From Curtobacterium sp. MCPF17_052 (lineage in GTDB: Bacteria > Actinomycetota > Actinomycetes > Actinomycetales > Microbacteriaceae), in contig NZ_QKSD01000008.1 in NCBI RefSeq assembly GCF_003234085.1, forward strand, positions 1 through 64,000: a stretch of 64,000 nucleotides of DNA, written 5' to 3'. The position numbers and the translations under genes were made by a program. Below are positions 1 to 7,737 of the stretch, in pieces. The notes beneath the pieces are model-generated. The model was not told the DNA's origin. It ran no database searches and was given only the letters and a program-made list of their open reading frames with translations. Position 1 is the stretch's first letter. Each line of letters opens with the position of its first letter.

Positions 1-80
1 TACTGGGTTGATAGGCCGGATGTGGAAGCGGGGACTAACGACCCGTGGAGCTGACCGGTACTAATAAGCCGAAGACTTGA
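1..80 (+). rRNA. rrl: 23S ribosomal RNA, 3' end (partial)
   Basis: The first bases carry the conserved 23S tail, including the block CTGACCGGTACTAATAAGCC just before the mature 3' end. The gene starts left of the window. The exact 3' end is approximate. About 130 bases of spacer follow, with short inverted repeats (CCTGACCC/GGGTCGGG and TCCCGAC/GATCGGGA types) that probably form processing stems. No tRNA is seen in the spacer. Confidence 0.95.
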
Positions 81-210
81 CACACACTTTTTTCCTGACC
101 CTTTCGGGGGTCGGGGCTCGCGTCCACTTTGTGGTTCCCGACAGACGATCGGGAATCAAACTGAATACCGCTACGGCGGAGCAGTCTGAGACCAGTTCTG
201 GTCGATGGTG

Positions 211-328
211 TTCCGGTGGTCATAGCGAGAGGGAAACGCCCGGTCACATTCCGAACCCGGAAGCTAAGCCTCTCAGCGCCGATGGTACTGCAAGGGGGAC
301 CTTGTGGGAGAGTAGGACGCCGCCGGAC
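211..328 (+). rRNA. rrf: 5S ribosomal RNA
   Basis: The segment has the actinobacterial 5S core (AGCGAGAGGGAAACGCCCGG, then the CCGAACCCGGAAGCTAAGCC block) and the usual length of about 117 bases. The ends pair as the 5S terminal helix: TTCCGGTGG at the 5' end with CCGCCGGA at the 3' end. It is the last gene of the rRNA operon whose 23S end opens the window. Confidence 0.95.
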
Positions 329-339
329 TTCTTTTCATG

Positions 340-385
340 AAAACCCCTGACACGGGGAGCATCCGCTCCCTCTGTCAGGGGTTTT
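340..385 (+). terminator. rRNA operon terminator
   Basis: A long stem of about 21 bp (two mismatches) has arms AAAACCCCTGACACGGGGAGC (last base 360) and GCTCCCTCTGTCAGGGGTTTT, with an ATCC loop. The right arm ends in a short T run. It sits 12 bases after 5S and closes the rRNA operon. Confidence 0.93.
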
Positions 386-452
386 CTGCATTTGTCGGCC
401 ACATTGCTCGCTGCCTGGACACCGCGTTCGCAGCAGCCGGTAGACCGGATGC

Positions 453-1385
453 ATGCAGGTCGTCGGAGTCACACAGTTCGGAGGGCCCGAGGCCCTCGCC
501 GTCCACGAGGTCCAGGACGTCCACGCCGGCAGCGGTTCCGTGCGGATCGCCGTCCGAGCGTTCGCGGTGAACCCCACTGACACCGGAGTGCGCGCAGGGG
601 AGCGGGACTCGAGCGCAGCCGCTCCGCCCTACGTTCCCGGGATGGACGCCGCCGGGGTCATCGACGAGGTCGGTCCCGACGTCGAAGGTTGGGCTGTCGG
701 CGACGAGGTCATGGCCATCGCGCTACCCCTCACCGGCCACGGCGGCGCCTACGTCGAGCACCTGGTCGCACCGGTCGGGTCGTTCACCCGCATCCCGCGC
801 AGCAGCTCGATCGAACTCGCGTCCACCGTCCCGATGAACGGCCTCACCGCCGTCCAGATCCTCGAGCTCGCCGGCCTCGAGCGCGGCCAGACCCTCGCGG
901 TCACCGGTGCCGCGGGGCTCCTCGGCAACTACGTCGTGCAGCTCGCCAAGGCCGCCGGGATCACCGTCATCGCGGACACGTCCGAGCAGGACGAGGGGCT
1001 CGTGCACTCGCTCGGCGCGGACCACGTCGTTCCTCGGGGCGACGGGTTCGCCGATGCAGTCCGGGCCATCGTCCCTGAGGGTGCCGACGCCCTCGCGGAC
1101 TGTGCGGTGCAGCGGAACGTCGTCGTCCCGGCCCTCCGCCACGGTGGCGTCTTCCTCGACGTCCGCGGCTGGCAGGGCAACGGCACGGACAGCATCCGCT
1201 TCGAGCAGGTCATGGTCTTCCGCGAGTACCGGTCGTTCGACAAGCTCGAGCGGCTCCGGCACGCGGTCGAGGGCGGCACGATCGTTCCCCGCGTTGCCGA
1301 GGTGCTGCCTGCCTCGCGTGCCGCCGAGGCGCACCGACGCCTCGAAGCCGGCGGGACTCGAGGCCGGTTCGTCCTGACCTGGTGA
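453..1385 (+). CDS. Zinc-type alcohol dehydrogenase-like NADPH:quinone oxidoreductase
   Basis: This is a 310-residue member of the medium-chain dehydrogenase/reductase superfamily, quinone oxidoreductase branch, a cytosolic NADPH-dependent reductase. The N-terminal GroES-like domain carries the family start (GVTQFGGPEALAVHEV, about residues 5-20) and a PGMDAAGVIDEVG block. A Rossmann half follows with the nucleotide-binding motif GAAGLLGNYVVQLAK near residue 152. The structural zinc cysteines of true alcohol dehydrogenases are absent, as in the quinone reductases. The ATG follows the rRNA terminator by 67 bases and no strong Shine-Dalgarno is visible. The gene stands alone and faces the SDR gene across a strong terminator. 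Its 5' end is echoed by a relic at 11292-11390. The substrate is unknown. Confidence 0.88.
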   Translation: MQVVGVTQFGGPEALAVHEVQDVHAGSGSVRIAVRAFAVNPTDTGVRAGERDSSAAAPPYVPGMDAAGVIDEVGPDVEGWAVGDEVMAIALPLTGHGGAYVEHLVAPVGSFTRIPRSSSIELASTVPMNGLTAVQILELAGLERGQTLAVTGAAGLLGNYVVQLAKAAGITVIADTSEQDEGLVHSLGADHVVPRGDGFADAVRAIVPEGADALADCAVQRNVVVPALRHGGVFLDVRGWQGNGTDSIRFEQVMVFREYRSFDKLERLRHAVEGGTIVPRVAEVLPASRAAEAHRRLEAGGTRGRFVLTW

Positions 1386-1433
1386 CGGACGTGAGCACGT
1401 GATGGATGCCACGATCTGACGGAAGTCACCGCG

Positions 1434-1483
1434 TGACGGACGGGAGGCCCGGGACCGACTGGTCCCGGGCCTCCCGTCCGTCA
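1434..1483. terminator. Bidirectional terminator between converging genes
   Basis: A perfect 23-bp inverted repeat with a 4-base loop (GACT); the left arm begins TGACGGACGGGAGGCCCGGG. It lies between the converging quinone oxidoreductase and SDR genes and has no U-tract. The GACGGGAGGC core recurs in other terminators of this window. Confidence 0.9.
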
Positions 1484-1505
1484 TCGGCGTGCCCTGTGAG
1501 CGTGC

Positions 1506-2315
1506 CTAGCCCAGCCGCGTCGCCGCAAGGCCGCCGTCGACGTCGAGGGTCGCACCGTGCACGAAGGCTGCCTCGTCCGAGACCAGCCACCGCACGGCGC
1601 GTGCAATGTCGACCGGGCGGACCGGTGAGCCGGCCGGAGTGCCGGCGGTCATGGCGGCGAGGACCTCCGCGGAGTCTGCATTGCCCGGCGTCGACGTCGC
1701 TCCCGGCGACACGGTGTTCACCCGGACACCGGCCTGCCCGAACTCGGCCGCCCAGGCACGGGTGAGATGCTCGACCGCGGCCTTCGTCGCCGGGTACAGC
1801 GCGGCGAACGGCACGCCCACCCGGGCCATCCACGAGCCGACGTTGACGACCGCTCCGGTGCCGCGCTCTGCCATCGCCGGGGCGAGGCTGCCGACGAGCA
1901 CGTGCGGGGCGCGGACGTTCGTGGTCCAGAGCGCCTCCATGTCAGCGTCGCTGAGGGTCGCGGTCGGTCCGACCGGGTACACGCCTGCGTTGTTGACGAG
2001 GATGTCGACGCGGCCGCTCAGGAGGCTCGTGGCCTGCTCCGCCAGGGCGCGCACCTGGTCCGGGGTGCCGGTCAGGTCGGCCACCAGGGCTTGGGCGGTG
2101 CCGCCGGCTGCCCGGATGTCGGCGACGACGCGATCGGTGCGGGTGGCGTCGCGACCGGTGACGACGACGATGGCGCCCGCGGCGGCGAGTTCGTGTGCGA
2201 TGGCCTCGCCGATGCCGCTCGAGGCTCCCGTGACGAGGGCGGTGCGGCCGGCGAGGGACTGCGCCGAGAGGGTCTGTGTAGTGGGGGTCGGGGTCGTCGT
2301 GTCGTTGGTGGTCAT
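1506..2315 (-). CDS. SDR family oxidoreductase
   Basis: This 269-residue short-chain dehydrogenase/reductase is a cytosolic NAD(P)-dependent enzyme. It shows the full SDR signature: the cofactor loop TGASSGIGEAIA near residue 32, the NNAG motif (ILVNNAGVYPVG), the catalytic Ser in NVGSWMARVG, the YPATK catalytic Tyr-Lys pair, and PGATSTP downstream. The reading frame continues upstream, but the ATG at 2315 is preferred because the Met-Thr-Thr-Asn start leads directly into the Thr/Pro-rich lead and SDR fold. It is divergent from the AraC-family regulator, with 131 bases between the two starts, so that regulator is the likely controller. The substrate is unknown. Confidence 0.88.
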   Translation of the reverse strand: MTTNDTTTPTPTTQTLSAQSLAGRTALVTGASSGIGEAIAHELAAAGAIVVVTGRDATRTDRVVADIRAAGGTAQALVADLTGTPDQVRALAEQATSLLSGRVDILVNNAGVYPVGPTATLSDADMEALWTTNVRAPHVLVGSLAPAMAERGTGAVVNVGSWMARVGVPFAALYPATKAAVEHLTRAWAAEFGQAGVRVNTVSPGATSTPGNADSAEVLAAMTAGTPAGSPVRPVDIARAVRWLVSDEAAFVHGATLDVDGGLAATRLG

Positions 2316-2348
2316 GGTTCGATGCTCGCCGTCGGCGGGACCCCGCAC

Positions 2349-2380
2349 CTTGCCCGGATCGGCACAGTGCTTGCCGGATC
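2349..2380. promoter_or_regulatory. Candidate AraC-family operator (direct repeat)
   Basis: Two near-identical direct repeats, CTTGCCCGGATC (2349-2360) and CTTGCCGGATC (2370-2380), are spaced 21 bases apart, two helical turns, in the intergenic region between the SDR and AraC-type genes. AraC proteins commonly bind such direct repeats. The assignment to this regulator is inference. Confidence 0.4.
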
Positions 2381-2446
2381 CGGTGACGGGGTCCCCGGCC
2401 TCGGTGGACGGACCTGACCGTCGGCTGTCGGAGGTACGGTGGCGGC

Positions 2447-3391
2447 ATGGACCCCGAGGTGGCAGCAGCGCTCGACCGTGCTGCGCGGACCGCTCTCGCG
2501 CACGCCGACCGTCTCGCCGCCGTCCCGCCCGGTGCCTGGCCGGACGGTGGACTGCTCCCCGTCTCCGGAGCCTCTGGTCGGGCAGCCGCCTTGCAGATGC
2601 GCGTCTCGCAGGTCGATGCACCGACGGACCTCGGCTACCAGCGGTACGTGCCGTCCCTGTCCGCGGTCCTCGTCGGCCGGAAGCGCTCCATCGTCGGCGA
2701 CGACGACCAGGAGTGGGGACGCGAGCACTTCCTCATCACACCCGTCGACCTGCCCGTCGTCGCCGGCGTCACCGAGGTGGAGGACCGCGGCTTCGTGGCC
2801 GTCGTCTGGCGACTCGACCCGGTCGTCGTCGGCGAGGTCGTGGCCTCGATGTCCCGCTCGGCAGCCCCGCTCGTCGAACCCCCGCGACTCGGGACGTGGA
2901 CGCCGGCCCTGGCCGACGCCTTCGCTCGGCTGATCGGGCTCCTCGACAACCCGGAGGACGTGCCGGTCCTGTTCCCGCTGGTTTCGCGGGAGGTCGTACT
3001 CCGGCTGCTGCAGACCGAACAGGCACCGCGGATCCTGGCGGCCCTCGACAACGAGTCCGTCGTCGCGAAGGCCACGGCGCTGCTCATCGACCGGCTGGAC
3101 GAACCGTGGTCGATGGACCGGCTCGCGGGCACCCTGCTCACCAGTGCCTCGACGCTGTTCACCCGGTTCAAGCAGACGACGGGGATGTCGCCGGCGCAGT
3201 ACCTCAAGCGTGCGCGGCTGGGGGAGGCACGGCGGCGGATGGTCGTGCTCGGCGAGACCGCGGCCCGTGCGGCGACGGCCGTCGGGTACCGCAGCGCGTC
3301 GCACTTCTCACGGGACTACCGGGAGGCGTACGGCCGGCCGCCGGCCGAGGACGCCGCGGGTGCACGGGAGGCGTTCGCCGCGGTCGGGTGA
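2447..3391 (+). CDS. AraC family transcriptional regulator
   Basis: This 314-residue cytosolic transcription factor has an N-terminal AraC_N-type (cupin-like) effector domain over about residues 15-190 and a C-terminal AraC/XylS double helix-turn-helix. The second half carries the hallmark run TLLTSASTLFTRFKQTTGMSPAQYLK split over residues about 226-251, followed by a second HTH ending GYRSASHFSRDYREAYGRPP. The ATG is followed at once by the Asp-Pro-Glu start. The divergent SDR gene, with direct repeats between the two, is the probable target. The last 76 bases overlap tail-to-tail with the Vsr-type gene on the other strand. The ligand is unknown. Confidence 0.88.
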   Translation: MDPEVAAALDRAARTALAHADRLAAVPPGAWPDGGLLPVSGASGRAAALQMRVSQVDAPTDLGYQRYVPSLSAVLVGRKRSIVGDDDQEWGREHFLITPVDLPVVAGVTEVEDRGFVAVVWRLDPVVVGEVVASMSRSAAPLVEPPRLGTWTPALADAFARLIGLLDNPEDVPVLFPLVSREVVLRLLQTEQAPRILAALDNESVVAKATALLIDRLDEPWSMDRLAGTLLTSASTLFTRFKQTTGMSPAQYLKRARLGEARRRMVVLGETAARAATAVGYRSASHFSRDYREAYGRPPAEDAAGAREAFAAVG

Positions 3392-3831
3392 GCACGCTCG
3401 GACCGTCGTGACGTGATGCGGTCCCACCGGTCGAGCGCAGCCTCGACCAGGTCCGCGGCGGCCGTGACGTCCTCGTGCTCCCAGATCCGGATCACCCGCC
3501 AACCCTCAGCGCGGAGGACGGCGTCGTGCGATGCGTCACGTCGGCAGTTGGCGAGGAGCTTCGCGCGCCACAGCTCGGCGTTGGCCTTGGGCAGGTGTGC
3601 GTGTTCCTCGCACCAGTGCCAGAAGCAGCCGTCGACGAAGACGGCCACACGAGCTCGGGGGAAGACGAGGTCGGCGCGCGCCCTCGTCCGGCTGCTGATC
3701 CGACGGTCGACGAAGAACCGGCGGCCGCGAGCATGGAGGGCCCGACGGAGCGCGAGTTCCGGCGCGGTGTCCCGCCGGCCGAAGCGCGCCATGTGTCGGC
3801 TTCGGTCTTCGTCGGCTTCCCAGTGCTGCAT
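3316..3831 (-). CDS. vsr: Very short patch repair (Vsr-type) endonuclease
   Basis: Vsr nicks DNA 5' of T in T:G mismatches made when 5-methylcytosine deaminates. This 171-residue protein has the family blocks in order: MARFGRRDTAPELALRRALH (from residue 14), RISSRTRARADLVFPRARVAVFVDGCFWHWC split over about residues 44-74 with the nuclease Asp and the Phe-Trp-His motif, then EGWRVIRIWEHE near residue 108. The C-terminal tail is basic and of low complexity. The start is the first ATG at 3831; a second in-frame Met lies at residue 14. It overlaps the end of the AraC gene by 76 bases on the opposite strand. A Dcm-type methyltransferase lies 11 kb away at 15010-16200, not adjacent. Unlike that gene, this one has the GC-rich composition of the core genome. 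Confidence 0.85.
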   Translation of the reverse strand: MQHWEADEDRSRHMARFGRRDTAPELALRRALHARGRRFFVDRRISSRTRARADLVFPRARVAVFVDGCFWHWCEEHAHLPKANAELWRAKLLANCRRDASHDAVLRAEGWRVIRIWEHEDVTAAADLVEAALDRWDRITSRRSERAHPTAANASRAPAASSAGGRPYASR

Positions 3832-3892
3832 CCCGGGACGGTACCGCCGAGATGGCGGCGGATCCCGCGCGATCCTGAAGTCTGTGGACGAC

Positions 3893-3940
3893 GCCGGACG
3901 GGAGGCGCGAGGCGGGACCGCGCCGCGCCTCCCGTCCGGC
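3893..3940. terminator. Terminator downstream of the UvrA-like gene
   Basis: A 17-bp inverted repeat (left arm GCCGGACGGGAGGCGCG, right arm its exact complement) with a GC-rich loop. It lies directly after the stop of the UvrA-like gene, belongs to the GGGAGGC hairpin family of this genome, and has no U-tract. Confidence 0.85.
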
Positions 3941-3951
3941 GACGGCTTCTG

Positions 3952-6393
3952 TCAGAGACCGAGTTCGGAGCGGAGGTACGGGGCCGTGCGGCTGTCCGGG
4001 GAGGCCGCGACCTCGGAGGGCGTGCCGACTGCGACGACCTGGCCGCCGGCGTCGCCTCCGGACGGTCCCATGTCGATGACGTGGTCGGCTGCGGCGACGA
4101 CCGACATCGAGTGCTCCACGACGACGACCGTGTTGCCGGCATCCGTCAGCTGGGACAGCTGTTCCGTCAGGCGCTCGACGTCGGCGGGGTGCAGGCCCGT
4201 GGTCGGCTCGTCGAGGACGTAGAGCGTGTGACCGGAGCGAGCGCGCTGCAGTTCGGTGGCGAGCTTGATGCGCTGGGCCTCGCCGCCGGACAGTTCCGGA
4301 GCGGGCTGCCCGAGTCGCAGGTAGCCGAGCCCGACCTGGCCCAGGGCGTCGAGCGCGCGGGCGGCGGCGGGGATCGCAGCGAGGAACGGGGTGGCCTCGT
4401 CAACGGTCATGCCGAGGACGTCGGCGATGGTCGATCCGTTCCGGCGGACCTCGAGCGTCTCGTCGTTGTAGCGGGAGCCGTGGCACTCCGGGCACGGTGC
4501 CCAGCTCCCCGGCAGGAACAGCAGTTCCACGGAGACCGAGCCCTCGCCCTGGCAGACCTCGCACCGGCCACCCGCGACGTTGAAGGAGAACCGTCCGGCG
4601 GTCCAGCCGCGGGCCTTCGCGTCGTCGGTCGCCGCGAACGCCGTCCGCACCGCGTCGAACAGCCCGGTGTACGTGGCGAGGTTCGACCGGGGGGTCCGGC
4701 CGATCGGCTTCTGGTCGACCTCCACCACGCGGCTGACCGTCGGGTGGTCGACCGCCAGGGCAGGCAGCACCCCGCCGACCAGTGAGGACTTGCCGGAGCC
4801 GGAGACGCCGGTGACGGCGGTGAAGACCCCGAGCGGCAGGTCGACGTCCAGACCGCGGAGGTTGTGGCGCGTGACGTCGCGCAGTGCCAGGGTGCCGATC
4901 GGCGTGCGGGTGGGGCGGGCCTCCCGGTCGGTGCCCCGCGGCTGCAGGAACCGGCGTGTGACGGACGCCTCGACGTCAGCCAGGCCGTCGACCGGTCCGC
5001 TGTACAGGACGGTACCGCCGGCCGTGCCCGCACCCGGACCGACGTCGACGATCCAGTCCGCCTGGCGGACGATGCGCATGTCGTGCTCGACGACGAAGAC
5101 GCTGTTGCCGCTGGCGCGGAGGTCCTCCAGGACCTGGATCAGCGGCTCGGCGTCGGCGGGGTGGAGGCCCGCGCTCGGCTCGTCGAGGACGTAGACGACC
5201 CCGAACAGGCCGCTCCGGAGCTGCGTCGCGATCCGGAGGCGCTGCATCTCGCCGGGGGAGAGCGTCGGCGTCGCGCGGTCGAGGCTCAGGTAGCCGAGGC
5301 CGAGACCGGTGAGCACCTCGACGCGGCCGAGCAGGTCGCGGGCGATGGCGACGGCGACCTCGGTGCGCTCACCCGAGGTCGTGCGCGAGGTGGCCGCTGC
5401 GGCGTCGGTCAGCTCCGCCGTGGGGCGGAGGACCTCGGCGACGCCGGACAACGGCAGGGCGTTGAGGTCGGCGATCGTCATCCCGCCGAATGTCACCGCG
5501 AGAGCCGCCCGCGTCAACCCCGAGCCACCGCACAGCGTGCACGGACCCGACTCGACGAACTGCAGGACCTTCTTCCGCTGCGACTCACTCTGCGAGTCGG
5601 CGAGCGTGTGCAGGACGAACTGTCGCGCGCTCCAGAACTTGCCCTTGTACGGCTTCGCGACCCGGTCGCGCTTCGAGTGCACCTCGACGACGGGCTGCTC
5701 CTCGGTGAAGAGCAGCCAGTCGCGGTCCGCCTGCGGCAGCTCACGCCACGGCAGCTCGATGTCGTAGCCCAGGCCAGCGGTCACGTCGCGTAGGTTCTTG
5801 CCCTGCCACGCTCCAGGCCACGCCGTGATCGCACCGTCGCGGATGCTCAAGGACGGGTCGCGGACGGCGGAGGCCTCGGTCACCTCGTGCGCGACACCGA
5901 GGCCGTGGCAGCGCGGACAGGCGCCGGCGACGGTGTTCGGGGAGAACGAGTCCGAGTACAGCTGCTCGGCGCCCTCGGGGTACGTGCCGGCGCGGGAGAA
6001 GAGCATACGGGTCGAGTTGCTCAGCGTCGTGAGCGTCCCCACCGTCGACCGGGAGCTCGGGGCGCCGCGGCGCTGCTGCAGCGCCACGGCCGGCGGGAGG
6101 CCCGTGATCGACTCCACGTGCGGGGTCGAACCCTGCGCGATGAGGCGGCGAGCGTAGGGGGCCACTGATTCGAGGAAACGGCGCTGTGCCTCGGCGAAGA
6201 CGGTGCCGAACGCGAGGCTCGACTTACCGGAGCCGGAGATCCCCGTGAACGCGACGATGCGGTCGCGGGGGATGTCGACGTCGACGTCGCGGAGGTTGTT
6301 CTCGCGGGCACCGCGGACGCGGATGAACCCGTCGCTCGTGGTGGTGGGGTCGAGGGCTGTGGTCGAGTCGCGGGTCGTGCGTGGTGCGGGCAT
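3952..6393 (-). CDS. Short UvrA-like ABC ATPase (UvrA2-type)
   Basis: This is an 813-residue twin-ABC ATPase of the UvrA family. The first Walker A is GISGSGKSSLAFG near residues 51-63 and the second is GVSGSGKSSLVGG near 526-538. Zinc-binding pairs are visible (CPRCHGLG, CTLCGGSG, CEVCQGEG with CPECHGSR), and both ABC signatures are present (LSPGEMQRL and LSGGEAQRI). Housekeeping UvrA is about 950 residues. Here the segment after RSTVGT that holds the UvrB-interaction domain is missing, as in UvrA2 and drug-resistance UvrA paralogues. It may therefore bind damaged or drug-bound DNA without loading UvrB. An ATG at 6393 directly follows a GTG at 6396; I chose the ATG. It is a single gene with its own terminator. 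Confidence 0.87.
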   Translation of the reverse strand: MPAPRTTRDSTTALDPTTTSDGFIRVRGARENNLRDVDVDIPRDRIVAFTGISGSGKSSLAFGTVFAEAQRRFLESVAPYARRLIAQGSTPHVESITGLPPAVALQQRRGAPSSRSTVGTLTTLSNSTRMLFSRAGTYPEGAEQLYSDSFSPNTVAGACPRCHGLGVAHEVTEASAVRDPSLSIRDGAITAWPGAWQGKNLRDVTAGLGYDIELPWRELPQADRDWLLFTEEQPVVEVHSKRDRVAKPYKGKFWSARQFVLHTLADSQSESQRKKVLQFVESGPCTLCGGSGLTRAALAVTFGGMTIADLNALPLSGVAEVLRPTAELTDAAAATSRTTSGERTEVAVAIARDLLGRVEVLTGLGLGYLSLDRATPTLSPGEMQRLRIATQLRSGLFGVVYVLDEPSAGLHPADAEPLIQVLEDLRASGNSVFVVEHDMRIVRQADWIVDVGPGAGTAGGTVLYSGPVDGLADVEASVTRRFLQPRGTDREARPTRTPIGTLALRDVTRHNLRGLDVDLPLGVFTAVTGVSGSGKSSLVGGVLPALAVDHPTVSRVVEVDQKPIGRTPRSNLATYTGLFDAVRTAFAATDDAKARGWTAGRFSFNVAGGRCEVCQGEGSVSVELLFLPGSWAPCPECHGSRYNDETLEVRRNGSTIADVLGMTVDEATPFLAAIPAAARALDALGQVGLGYLRLGQPAPELSGGEAQRIKLATELQRARSGHTLYVLDEPTTGLHPADVERLTEQLSQLTDAGNTVVVVEHSMSVVAAADHVIDMGPSGGDAGGQVVAVGTPSEVAASPDSRTAPYLRSELGL

Positions 6394-6550
6394 CACTTCG
6401 AGCGTAGGCGGGTCCGGGCGGGCCGGTCATGCTAGGGGTGAGCAGCGATGCGCCGGCCAGCTGTGTCCTCCAAAGTGCGGACTTCCCGATCCTCCGTGTC
6501 ATGTGGAGTATCAGTACCAGTCGGGAAACTCCCGTCGGAAAGGACATCTC

Positions 6551-7036
6551 ATGCGGAAGCACCTCGCACTCGCGGGCGTCGGCCTCATCCTCACGACTTC
6601 ACTCGCGTGCCAGCCAGTCGTCGCTCATGCGGCACCGATGGTCCCTCCTTCGGTGTCGGTCGAGTCTGGGATGACCAGCCTGAGCGTCAAGGACCGGAAT
6701 GAGATCGCCGAGCGGGCTTCCGCGGCGGGCGATGCGGAAGGCGTCAGCGTCGCTCGTGCCATGGCTGCTCGTGCCGAGCGCGTGGCCCACGGTGGCTCCG
6801 AACACCGCAACATCTGGACGACGATCGCCAAGAAGGCCGTGATCCAGGTCCTCCGCTACAGCGTGAACAAGCTCCCGGCGAAGGTCCGCCCGTACGCGAA
6901 CAAGATCATCGGCGTCGTCGAGGACCTCGATCAGTTCCAGCAGGGGGCAGTCGTCACGGCGCTCGTGCACGTCGGAGTGCCCACCGACGTTGCGATCACC
7001 GCGGCACAGTGGATCGTCGTCTTCGTGGGGCTGTGA
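6551..7036 (+). CDS. Small secreted protein, bacteriocin-like (unrecognised family)
   Basis: This 161-residue protein is not in a family I recognise. It starts with a classical Sec signal peptide (MRKHLALAGVGLILTTSL, then CQPVVAHAA, with likely cleavage after AHA-A near residue 28; a lipobox-like LACQ lacks the usual spacing). A polar, Ala-rich middle follows. The C-terminal 70 residues are amphipathic and hydrophobic, from IWTTIAKKAVIQVLRYSVNK to a tail ending WIVVFVGL. A Shine-Dalgarno GGAAAGGA precedes the ATG. The stop is followed after two bases by a small multi-span membrane protein, the arrangement of a secreted antimicrobial peptide and its immunity protein. That role is inference from layout only. 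Confidence 0.75.
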   Translation: MRKHLALAGVGLILTTSLACQPVVAHAAPMVPPSVSVESGMTSLSVKDRNEIAERASAAGDAEGVSVARAMAARAERVAHGGSEHRNIWTTIAKKAVIQVLRYSVNKLPAKVRPYANKIIGVVEDLDQFQQGAVVTALVHVGVPTDVAITAAQWIVVFVGL

Positions 7037-7038
7037 CG

Positions 7039-7494
7039 ATGCAGCCCGACGGGCCGAGACTGCCGGCTTCGTCACTCGGACCCGGTGGGAAGGTGACCCT
7101 GCTGGTGTGGTTTATGTCGGCTCTGCTCGTGTCCAGCGCGCCGTTGGTCGTCGGGGTGGCAACGGTGGCGCTCGTCCCGGGGCTGGGCGGGCTCCGGGCA
7201 GGAGTGACTCCGCTGGTCGTCGTCGGTTGGCTGATGGCCGCGGTGGCGCTGGCGGTCGGGGTCGGTGCTCCGCTCGAACGGGTCGCACGTCGCCTGGTCG
7301 GAGGGCCCCAGTGGGCCGGATCGCTGGCAGCCGAGGCTGCGTCGCTCGGCTTCCTGTGGTTGCTGATGGTGCCGATGACGGCAAGTGGGCTGTCAGCGTT
7401 GCTCGCTTCGAGCATCAGCGTCGTGCTCTACAAGAGCTTCGAACCGCTGATCGAAAGCTGGGGAGCGAGAGACCGCGCGGTGGACGAGGGCTGA
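7039..7494 (+). CDS. Small membrane protein, possible immunity partner
   Basis: This 151-residue protein has about four hydrophobic segments: roughly residues 20-43, 52-72, 100-118 and 120-133, with Arg-rich turns between. The ATG at 7039 lies two bases after the stop of the secreted protein gene, so translation is probably coupled. A GTG 30 bases upstream is possible but would overlap the previous gene. No family is recognised. The pairing suggests self-protection against, or export of, the upstream peptide, which is inference. A strong hairpin follows at 7511-7550. Confidence 0.7.
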   Translation: MQPDGPRLPASSLGPGGKVTLLVWFMSALLVSSAPLVVGVATVALVPGLGGLRAGVTPLVVVGWLMAAVALAVGVGAPLERVARRLVGGPQWAGSLAAEAASLGFLWLLMVPMTASGLSALLASSISVVLYKSFEPLIESWGARDRAVDEG

Positions 7495-7510
7495 TCGGCG
7501 AGGTCCGTAT

Positions 7511-7550
7511 GAGACGAGGTGCGTGGCGGGACCGTCACGCGCCTCGTCTC
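7511..7550. terminator. Terminator after the secreted-peptide pair
   Basis: A 15-bp inverted repeat with one G:U-type mismatch, with arms GAGACGAGGTGCGTG and CACGCGCCTCGTCTC. The loop GCGGGACCGT closely resembles the loop of the hairpin at 9189-9222. Confidence 0.82.
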
Positions 7551-7737
7551 CGTCTTCGCGCCAGCCCTGCGCTTCGTGCAGGAACACCCCCGATCGAGGC
7601 GTTCTGGCCTGAGGCCGGTGTGCGGTTCTCCGACAGCATTCCGCACCTGTTCAGGGCAATGCCGAGGGCGGGACTGTGCGCCCCTAGGCTCCGCATGTCA
7701 GGTGCAATGCCGGGCATCCTTCAGAGTGGGGCAGAGC

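Noticed and set aside
6551..7036. Class II bacteriocin with a double-glycine leader
   Set aside because: The N-terminus is a Sec signal peptide with Ala-x-Ala cleavage, and no Gly-Gly site or peptidase-containing ABC exporter is adjacent.
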